Below are positions 7,887-12,587 of a DNA stretch of 12,587 nt, piece by piece. The stretch's first letter is position 1. Each line of letters opens with the position of its first letter. The stretch spans positions 1 to 12,587 of the forward strand of contig SYAK01000031.1 in the NCBI GenBank assembly GCA_005788935.1, in the 5' to 3' direction. The stretch comes from Pseudomonadota bacterium (GTDB taxonomy: Bacteria > Myxococcota > UBA9042 > PHBI01). Below the pieces are notes generated by a model that had not been told where the DNA came from, made no database searches, and saw only the letters and a program-made list of their open reading frames with translations. Both the position numbers and the translations under genes were made by a program.

Positions 7887-9029
7887 TCAAGACAGCTCGA
7901 CCCGCCCACCCGCGACCCGCCACACCCGAGTATCGGAGGCCTCGAGACGAATCCACCGGCGATCCGTCGTCGTGACGAACACCTGCCCGCCAGATCCTGC
8001 GAGCGTCCGCATGAGGTGCGCGTTGCGCGTCGCGTCGAGCTCGCTCGAGACGTCGTCGAGCAGGAAGAGCGGAAAGATCCCGAGCGTCTCGCGCGTCACC
8101 TCGAGCTCCGCGAGCTTCAGCGCGAGCACGAAGGCGCGGTGTTGGCCCTGGCTCGCGTAAGGCCGCACGTCCTGCCCACCGAGGGTGCAGACGAGGTCAT
8201 CGGCCTGCGGACCCGAACGCGTGTAACCAACTCGAAAGTCTGATTCGCGTCCACGCGCCAACGCGCGGAGCCAGATCTCGGCGAGCCCGTCGGGGGCCTC
8301 GCGCAAGGCGTCGTGTGGCAACGGTACCGACAGCGACATCGCGACGTCGCCCACGAGCTGACCATCGCAGATCTCGCCGAGGATCCGCTGGAATCGCCCC
8401 CGGAAGTCCGCGAGAAACCGCGCCCGCCCCGAGAGTACCCGCAGCCCGTGCGTCACAAGGCCAGCCTCGAAGGCCTCGAGGACGGCGGGGTCGACCCGCG
8501 CGAGCGACCCTGACCGCCCGCCCTCACGCGCGTCGCGGAGCAGCTTGTTGCGCGCATCGAGCGCCTGCCGGTAGTCGCGGAGTGCAGCGAGATGATCAGG
8601 CCACGATCCGAAGACGGCGCGATCGAGGAACGCCCGCCTCGGCGCAGGCCCGCCTCGGGTCAAGCCCAGATCTTCAGGCCCGAAGATGATGGCGCTCAGG
8701 TGCGCGGTCGCCGCAGGCAAGGCCGTGATCGGCTTGTCATCGACGAGGACCTTCTTGCCCTTCGCCGTCAGCTGGACCTCGACCGACCGCCTCAGCTCGC
8801 GCCGAACGACCTCGCCCCGCACGGCCGCCATCGCCCCGCCGAGCGCCACCATCTCGCCAGCCCGCGCGTCGCGGTGGCTCTTGAAGGCGCTCAGCAGGTA
8901 GACGCTCTCGAGCAGGTTTGTCTTCCCCTGCCCGTTGTCGCCCTCGAAGATGTTGAAGCGCGACGACGGCGCGAGCTGGAAGGGCGCGAGATTGCGGAAA
9001 CCGTCCGCCGCGAGTCCGAGCAGCTGCAC
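7887..9029 (-). CDS. recF: DNA replication and repair protein RecF
   Basis: An SMC-like ATPase that, with RecO and RecR, loads RecA at single-strand gaps and stalled forks. The 380-residue length is typical. Visible are the Walker A loop EGDNGQGKTNLL (29-40), the ABC-type signature ASQGQHRAFVLALKLAEL (292-309) and Walker B LFLLDDVSSELD (321-332), followed by the VFVTTTD switch strand. The GTG start (9029-9027) lies seven bases after the dnaN stop and gives the expected N-terminus (LLGLAADGFRNL, compare the family's L-x-DFRN-x). No strong Shine-Dalgarno precedes it, so translation may depend on dnaN. The dnaN-recF pairing is classic; gyrB, the usual next gene, is replaced by murA. Confidence 0.95.
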   Translation of the reverse strand: MQLLGLAADGFRNLAPFQLAPSSRFNIFEGDNGQGKTNLLESVYLLSAFKSHRDARAGEMVALGGAMAAVRGEVVRRELRRSVEVQLTAKGKKVLVDDKPITALPAATAHLSAIIFGPEDLGLTRGGPAPRRAFLDRAVFGSWPDHLAALRDYRQALDARNKLLRDAREGGRSGSLARVDPAVLEAFEAGLVTHGLRVLSGRARFLADFRGRFQRILGEICDGQLVGDVAMSLSVPLPHDALREAPDGLAEIWLRALARGRESDFRVGYTRSGPQADDLVCTLGGQDVRPYASQGQHRAFVLALKLAELEVTRETLGIFPLFLLDDVSSELDATRNAHLMRTLAGSGGQVFVTTTDRRWIRLEASDTRVWRVAGGRVELS

Positions 9030-9036
9030 GCGCCCG

Positions 9037-10191
9037 TCACACCCGCATCGGCATCACGACGAAGACCGCGCCAGGCTCGGTCGGTGACGTGATCATCGTC
9101 GGCGAGAACTCGTCGGTCAGCTGAAACACCGCGGACTCACCCCGGATCGCCCCGAGGACGTCGAGGATGTAGTTGTAGTTGTAGCCGATCATCATCCCCG
9201 GGCCTTCGTAGGCGACGTCGACCTCGTCACGACCTTCGCCGTAGTCGGGGTTCGAGGCGGTGATCGCGAGGCGGTTCGACTGCAGCTCGACCTTGACGAT
9301 CGACGTCTTCGACGAGGTGAGCGCGGCGTTGCGGCGGACGGCACGGGTCAGTTTTTCACGTGGAACAATGACCTGAACGGGCGGGGCCGCCGGGATGACG
9401 CGCGCGAAGTCGGGGTAGTTGTCGTCGATCTGGCGCACGGTCAGCGTCGTCGTGGCCTGCCCCGCCTGCGAGACCGCCCGGAACAGCGTCAGCCCCTTCG
9501 CGAAGCCGACCTCGATCGTCGAGGTGTCCCCGTCGATGAGCCGCTTGATCTCGCTGACGCCCTTCTTGTGAACGATCGCCGAGAGCGGCTGACCCGCGAA
9601 GTTCGCGACCTCCGACTCGAGCTCAAGCTTCGACAGGCGGTGACCATCGGTCGAGACCATCATCACGCGGACGAGACCGTCGGCCGTCCCCGGAGCGAGC
9701 TTGAAGAAGACCCCGTTCAGGTTCATCCGCGTCTCGTCGTTCGACATCGAAAACGACGTCTTCTCGATGAGATCCCGCAGGATCGCGCCAGGCATCGCAA
9801 GCCAGCCGACCTCCGACGGGAGCTTGATCTCGGGGTAGTCCTGCGCCGCAATGCCCGCGAGTCGGAACACGGCGCGCCCAGCCGAGATCATAGCCCAGTG
9901 GTTCGATTGCCCCTCGATGCGCACGTCAGGCTCGTCGAGCCCCTTGACGACGTCGAAGAGGCTCTTGCCGTTGATGCACGCGCTACCCGCCGAGACGACC
10001 TCCGCGGGCAGCTCGGAGACGACCGTCACGTCGTAGTCCGTGCTCAGGACCCGGATGCGATCCGGCGCGATCGACTCGATGAGGACGTGCGACAGCACGT
10101 TGCTCCCGCCCTTCTTGTCGATCACCCCCTGCGTTCGCTGGATTGCGGCCTGGAACGAGAGGCGGTCGATGCGGATGTCGAGTGCGGCCAT
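9037..10191 (-). CDS. dnaN: DNA polymerase III subunit beta (sliding clamp)
   Basis: The ring-shaped clamp that tethers the replicative polymerase to DNA and docks many repair proteins. The 384 residues make three clamp folds. Recognisable are DYPEIKLP after the first domain, VMMVSTDGHRLSKLE in the second, RQIDDNYPDFARVIP in the linker to the third, and the C-terminal VVMPMRV, which matches the family's VMPMRL end. I start at ATG 10191 (MAALDIRIDR), with AAGGAG (10207-10202) ten bases upstream; the open frame extends to 10296, but that extra stretch is Arg/Pro/Ser-rich and not clamp-like. It is first in the minus-strand run, facing away from the origin. A parS-like site lies within it at 9352-9367. 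Confidence 0.96.
   Translation of the reverse strand: MAALDIRIDRLSFQAAIQRTQGVIDKKGGSNVLSHVLIESIAPDRIRVLSTDYDVTVVSELPAEVVSAGSACINGKSLFDVVKGLDEPDVRIEGQSNHWAMISAGRAVFRLAGIAAQDYPEIKLPSEVGWLAMPGAILRDLIEKTSFSMSNDETRMNLNGVFFKLAPGTADGLVRVMMVSTDGHRLSKLELESEVANFAGQPLSAIVHKKGVSEIKRLIDGDTSTIEVGFAKGLTLFRAVSQAGQATTTLTVRQIDDNYPDFARVIPAAPPVQVIVPREKLTRAVRRNAALTSSKTSIVKVELQSNRLAITASNPDYGEGRDEVDVAYEGPGMMIGYNYNYILDVLGAIRGESAVFQLTDEFSPTMITSPTEPGAVFVVMPMRV
9352..9367. promoter_or_regulatory. parS-like ParB-binding site C
   Basis: TTTTTCACGTGGAACA matches TGTTNCACGTGNAACA at 15 of 16 positions, the best of the three parS-like sites here. It lies inside dnaN, about 1.1 kb from the DnaA-box cluster. On the dnaN strand it encodes part of VPREKL. 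ParB binding is inferred. Confidence 0.7.
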
Positions 10192-10267
10192 GACGGAGGC
10201 TCTCCTTGGGCTAGACGGCCTTGAGGTCTTGCGGGGCCAGCGTCCTGGGACACCGACCGGGCTCGTC

Positions 10268-10296
10268 CTTCTAGCCGTCTTTCGAGTGGGGCTCAA
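10268..10296 (-). promoter_or_regulatory. Candidate dnaN promoter
   Basis: Minus strand: TTGAGC (10296-10291, 4 of 6 to the -35 consensus), a 17-base spacer, then TAGAAG (10273-10268, 4 of 6 to the -10 consensus). Transcription would begin near 10261, about 70 bases before the dnaN ATG, and could serve the whole dnaN-to-FkbM run. Weak hexamers in GC-rich DNA make this a suggestion only. Confidence 0.35.
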
Positions 10297-10477
10297 GCCT
10301 CACACCGACTTTGCGGGCGATGCGATTTTTTGACGTCCGCCGAGGGCGGTTCATCCTGACCGCGCCGCAGGTGGCTTCCCGTTCGTGGCGGACTGGAGGA
10401 CGCCCGGACCCCGGGGGCCCCGCCCTGAGGGGTGGGAGAAAGTCCAGACACACAGGCCAAGCAGTCCCCGTCAGCCC

Positions 10478-10495
10478 TGTGGACGGTGTGGACAA
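10478..10495 (-). promoter_or_regulatory. Abutting pair of DnaA boxes
   Basis: Two 9-mers in the same orientation touch without a gap: TGTGGACGG then TGTGGACAA. The second differs from the E. coli box (TGTGGATAA) at one base; the first matches at six. A third box of this orientation, TGTGGACAG, lies at 10540-10548. Confidence 0.6.
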
Positions 10496-10632
10496 CGCTG
10501 ACCCGCGGCCATTCGTGCGGTCGCGACAGCCCTCGTGCCTGTGGACAGTCCGTGGACCGACCCGTGGGTCCTCCGTGCACTGCTGCGCCGAGTCGCGACC
10601 CGACCGCGGAGGCCGCCCCGGCCGCCCACGTC

Positions 10633-10653
10633 TTGTCCACCGGTTTTCCACAG
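10633..10653 (+). promoter_or_regulatory. DnaA double-box module 1
   Basis: TTGTCCACC and TTTTCCACA, starting 11 bases apart (about one helical turn), in the plus orientation. Together with the following G the 21 bases match module 2 (10789-10809) at 18 positions, including an exact GGTTTTCCACAG. Confidence 0.65.
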
Positions 10654-10699
10654 CGACCCCGGGCGGACGTCGCGTGGTCGCGGGTCTTCAACGACCCCG

Positions 10700-10727
10700 A
10701 GAAAAACCTTCAAACATCGGAAAGAAC
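10700..10727. other. AT-rich patch, candidate DNA unwinding element
   Basis: Eighteen of 28 bases are A or T, against a much more GC-rich surrounding, with purine-rich runs (GAAAAA, AAAGAA). It sits between the two DnaA double-box modules, where strand opening would be expected. The role is inferred from composition and place only. Confidence 0.5.
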
Positions 10728-10788
10728 TGGCGATCCGATGACCTCGCCAGGCCACTCCCGAGGCCGGATTTCCACGCCATGCGTGGGC

Positions 10789-10809
10789 TTTTCCCCAGGT
10801 TTTCCACAG
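10789..10809 (+). promoter_or_regulatory. DnaA double-box module 2
   Basis: TTTTCCCCA and TTTTCCACA, again starting 11 bases apart and in the plus orientation, 156 bases to the right of module 1 and nearly the same sequence. The second box is the same 9-mer as the second box of module 1. Confidence 0.65.
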
Positions 10810-10907
10810 GGCGCGAGGGCGGTTCACGAACTGCGACACTCGCCCCGAACCTCGCCGAACCCGAGGCTTACGCCTCCTCGCGGTCGTCCTCGCGCACACC
10901 CCGGGTC

Positions 10908-10927
10908 CGTCGTCCTTCGTCGTCCTT
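10908..10927 (+). repeat. Two perfect tandem copies of a 10-mer upstream of dnaA
   Basis: CGTCGTCCTT occurs twice without a gap. It lies immediately before a possible weak dnaA promoter, TTGCGA (10926-10931), 17 bases, TTAGCT (10949-10954), whose spacer contains the palindrome CCCCGCGGGG (10934-10943). A regulator-binding role is possible but unproven, and the promoter match is poor. Confidence 0.4.
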
Positions 10928-11070
10928 GCGATCCCCCGCGGGGCGGTGTTAGCTGGCCGACGCCGCAGGGGACACGCCCGACGCCGCCACCGCGCCGTCC
11001 CTTGCGTCGAAGACCGGACACACACACTCCACGCCTGGCGCCCGTCTCGATGATGGGCGTCCCGGGGCGG

Positions 11071-11085
11071 CTCGTCCTTGACGAG
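11071..11085 (+). repeat. Short inverted repeat just upstream of dnaA
   Basis: CTCGTC-CTT-GACGAG has perfect 6-bp arms with a 3-base loop and ends 18 bases before the dnaA GTG. It could be a leader hairpin or an operator half-site pair. It is short enough to be chance in GC-rich DNA. Confidence 0.35.
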
Positions 11086-11103
11086 TGATGACGCAGGAAG
11101 CCC

Positions 11104-12435
11104 GTGAACCTCTGGGACCAAGCCCTTCACGATCTCGCGTGCCGCCTCGAGCCCTCGGACTTCCTGAGCTGGTTTCAGCCCGTGCGCTGTCAGGCCGTCG
11201 AGCCTTCAGCGGGGACGATCGCGCTCGTCGTCCCCGACGAGACCCACGGGATCGTCCTCGCCGAGCGCTACCTCGGCACCATCCGCGGCACGCTCCGTGA
11301 GCTGACGTCGACCGACTACGCGGTGACCTTTGTCACAGCCGAGGCCACTGCGTCCGCACTCGCTCACGAGGTCTCGCGCCCAGCTGTCACCCCGCGAGGG
11401 GTCGCGGCTTCGCCTGGCTTGCCCCTCAACCCGCGATACCGCTTCGACTCCTTCGTCGACGGCCCGACCAACCAGTTCGCGATGAGCGCCGCTCGCGCAG
11501 TGGCGGACTTTCCTGGCACGAACTACAACCCGCTCTTCATCTTCGGCGGTGTTGGCCTCGGCAAGACGCACCTGCTGCACGCAATCGGCCACGCGGTCCT
11601 CGAGAAGAACCCGCTCGCCCGCGTCCGCTACGTCACGAGCGAGCAGTTCGTGAACGATCTCATCGCGAGCATCCAGACGCGCGAGACGCAGGCGTTCCGT
11701 GCGCGTTATCGAGACGGCTGCGATGTCCTGCTGATCGACGACATCCAGTTCATCGCGGGCAAGGACCGAACTCAGGAAGAATTCTTCCACATGTTCAATG
11801 AGCTGCACTCGAGCGCCAAGCAGATCGTGCTGACGTCCGACCAGCTCCCGCAGTCGATCCCCGACATGGAAGATCGATTGAAGTCGCGCCTCCAGTGGGG
11901 GCTCATCACCGACATCAAGCCACCCGGCTTCGAGACGCGGGTCGCGATCCTGCGCCAGAAGGCCGCGATTGAGGGCGTCGAGCTGCCCGACCCGGTCGCG
12001 ATGTTCATGGCCCGCCACGTGACCCGGAACGTCCGTGAGCTCGAGGGGGCCCTTCGTCGCGTCCTCGCGATGTCCGCGATGCTCCGACGAGCGCCCGATC
12101 AGGAAATGGTGGAGCAGACCATCGGGGTGCTCTCCGCCCAGCTGACGCGGGTCGATCCGCAGCAGATCATCAAGGCCGTCAGCGCCGAGTTCGGCGTCTC
12201 GCTCGCCGACATGAAGGGTCCACGCCGTCACCGCAACATCACCGTCCCGCGCCAGCTCGCGATGTACCTCGTGCGCGAGCTGACCGATGAGTCCCTCCCT
12301 CAGATCGGCGGGCACTTCGGCGGCCGCGATCACTCGACGGTCATCAACGCCCTGAAGCGGGTCGAGGCCCTGCGCGACGCGGACCCCGAGATGCGGGCCC
12401 GCATCGAGCGCATCCGCCGCGCGCTCAACCCCTGA
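11104..12435 (+). CDS. dnaA: Chromosomal replication initiator protein DnaA
   Basis: The AAA+ ATPase that binds DnaA boxes, opens the origin and recruits the helicase. The 443-residue protein has the four usual parts: N-terminal domain I (about 1-80, beginning LWDQALHDLACRLEPSDFLSWF), a short linker, the AAA+ core with Walker A FGGVGLGKTH (147-156), Walker B LLIDDIQF (209-216), sensor I LTSDQLP (243-249) and MEDRLKSRL (255-263), and a C-terminal DNA-binding domain with GGRDHSTVINA (406-416). The family usually has VLHA or VYHA where VINA stands; the DNA-contacting DHST is intact. The GTG start has AGGA (11095-11098) five bases upstream. The linker domain II is short. It is divergent from dnaN across the origin rather than upstream of it on the same strand. 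Confidence 0.97.
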   Translation: MNLWDQALHDLACRLEPSDFLSWFQPVRCQAVEPSAGTIALVVPDETHGIVLAERYLGTIRGTLRELTSTDYAVTFVTAEATASALAHEVSRPAVTPRGVAASPGLPLNPRYRFDSFVDGPTNQFAMSAARAVADFPGTNYNPLFIFGGVGLGKTHLLHAIGHAVLEKNPLARVRYVTSEQFVNDLIASIQTRETQAFRARYRDGCDVLLIDDIQFIAGKDRTQEEFFHMFNELHSSAKQIVLTSDQLPQSIPDMEDRLKSRLQWGLITDIKPPGFETRVAILRQKAAIEGVELPDPVAMFMARHVTRNVRELEGALRRVLAMSAMLRRAPDQEMVEQTIGVLSAQLTRVDPQQIIKAVSAEFGVSLADMKGPRRHRNITVPRQLAMYLVRELTDESLPQIGGHFGGRDHSTVINALKRVEALRDADPEMRARIERIRRALNP

Positions 12436-12460
12436 AGACCCTTCAGAGGACGCTTTGTCC

Positions 12461-12489
12461 TTGACAGTGTCACCGGGCCGATGATTCAT
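12461..12489 (+). promoter_or_regulatory. Candidate rpmH promoter
   Basis: An exact TTGACA (12461-12466), a 17-base spacer and a poor -10, ATTCAT (12484-12489). Transcription would start about 25 bases before the rpmH GTG. A 5-bp inverted repeat AGGAC/GTCCT (12447-12461) overlaps its left edge and lacks a T-run, so it is not a clear dnaA terminator. Confidence 0.45.
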
Positions 12490-12519
12490 GTCGGCCTCTT
12501 TTGATCCCGGAGAATCCCA

Positions 12520-12587
12520 GTGAAGCGCACCTTCCAGCCGCACAACCGCAAGCGCAAGAACACCCACGGCTTCCGTGCCCGCATGGC
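12520..12587 (+). CDS. rpmH: 50S ribosomal protein L34 (3' end cut off)
   Basis: A small basic protein of the large ribosomal subunit. The 22 complete codons read MKRTFQPHNRKRKNTHGFRA and on, matching the near-invariant L34 start (MKRTFQPS-N-x-KR-x-R-x-HGFRARM). Full length should be about 44-51 residues, so roughly half is outside the window. The start is GTG, with GGAG (12509-12512) seven bases upstream. It lies 84 bases after dnaA on the same strand and is expected to be followed by rnpA. In many bacteria rpmH is divergent from dnaA; here it is downstream. Confidence 0.93.
   Translation, partial: MKRTFQPHNRKRKNTHGFRARM

Larger units (their letters stand above)
10192..11103. other. Origin of replication region (oriC) between dnaN and dnaA
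   Basis: A 912-base stretch with no convincing gene, between divergent dnaN and dnaA. Its middle (10478-10809) holds DnaA-box-like 9-mers compared with TTATCCACA: minus-strand TGTGGACGG (10478, 6 of 9), TGTGGACAA (10487, 8 of 9) and TGTGGACAG (10540, 7 of 9); plus-strand TTGTCCACC (10633, 7 of 9), TTTTCCACA (10644, 8 of 9), TTTTCCCCA (10789, 7 of 9) and TTTTCCACA (10800, 8 of 9). An AT-rich patch lies at 10700-10727. The right part (10810-11103) is GC-rich and holds short repeats and probably the dnaA promoter; the left part (10192-10470) probably holds the dnaN promoter. Adjacent dnaA, dnaN, recF and parS-like sites support origin identity. Confidence 0.85.

Noticed and set aside
10192..10296. 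35-residue N-terminal extension of dnaN
   Set aside because: The extension is Arg/Pro/Ser-rich, not clamp-like, and a good ribosome site precedes ATG 10191.
10311..11088. Open frames of 60-219 codons on both strands within the dnaN-dnaA spacer
   Set aside because: All are low-complexity Arg/Pro/Ser-rich, overlap each other and the DnaA boxes, and none shows a recognisable motif.
12016..12021. CACGTG inside dnaA
   Set aside because: Flanks are GC-rich and lack the TTTC/GAAA arms needed for a parS site.
12447..12461. Possible terminator after dnaA
   Set aside because: The AGGAC/GTCCT stem has only five pairs, no following T-run, and overlaps the TTGACA of the likely rpmH promoter.
11206..12567. 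453-codon minus-strand open frame opposite dnaA
   Set aside because: Antisense to dnaA through its most conserved motifs and runs across the rpmH start; composition is that of a shadow frame.

Overview
The window is a GC-rich bacterial chromosome segment that contains the replication origin. The origin lies in a 912-base gene-free stretch between dnaN-recF (minus strand) and dnaA (plus strand). It holds at least seven DnaA-box-like 9-mers and an AT-rich patch. Three parS-like palindromes (CACGTG cores with matching flanks) lie to its left, inside coding sequence, about 4.2 kb apart. High GC, GTG starts (recF, the glycosyltransferase, dnaA, rpmH) and parS/DnaA signals fit a Myxococcota or other 'deltaproteobacterial'-type organism. 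That placement is an inference from style only; no gene here fixes the taxonomy.

Layout, left to right. (1) 1-3468, plus strand: a surface-polysaccharide block. It has a UDP-glucuronate 4-epimerase-like protein cut by the window edge, a zinc-ribbon SAM methyltransferase, and an O-antigen-polymerase-like membrane protein whose frame is broken twice by apparent single-base losses. (2) 3381-10191, minus strand: six tightly packed genes read away from the origin, in transcription order dnaN, recF, murA, proB, a GT4 glycosyltransferase and an FkbM-type methyltransferase. (3) 10192-11103: the oriC region. (4) 11104-12587, plus strand: dnaA, then the start of rpmH behind its own probable promoter.

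How it fits together: DnaA, the origin boxes, the sliding clamp and RecF form the replication core. murA supplies the first committed step of peptidoglycan synthesis, and proB the first step of proline synthesis. The last two minus-strand genes and the three plus-strand genes look like parts of one envelope polysaccharide locus, meeting tail to tail at 3381-3468. All genes near the origin are read in the direction of fork movement; the leftmost polysaccharide genes run head-on to it.

Most notable points: MurA has Asp at position 117 in place of the usual catalytic Cys, a change known to give fosfomycin insensitivity in other bacteria. dnaA and dnaN diverge, with rpmH downstream of dnaA, unlike the common rpmH-dnaA-dnaN-recF layout. 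The origin has two near-identical 21-bp double-box modules flanking the AT-rich patch. I see no CRISPR array, tRNA, rRNA or insertion sequence, and no convincing wholly new system.
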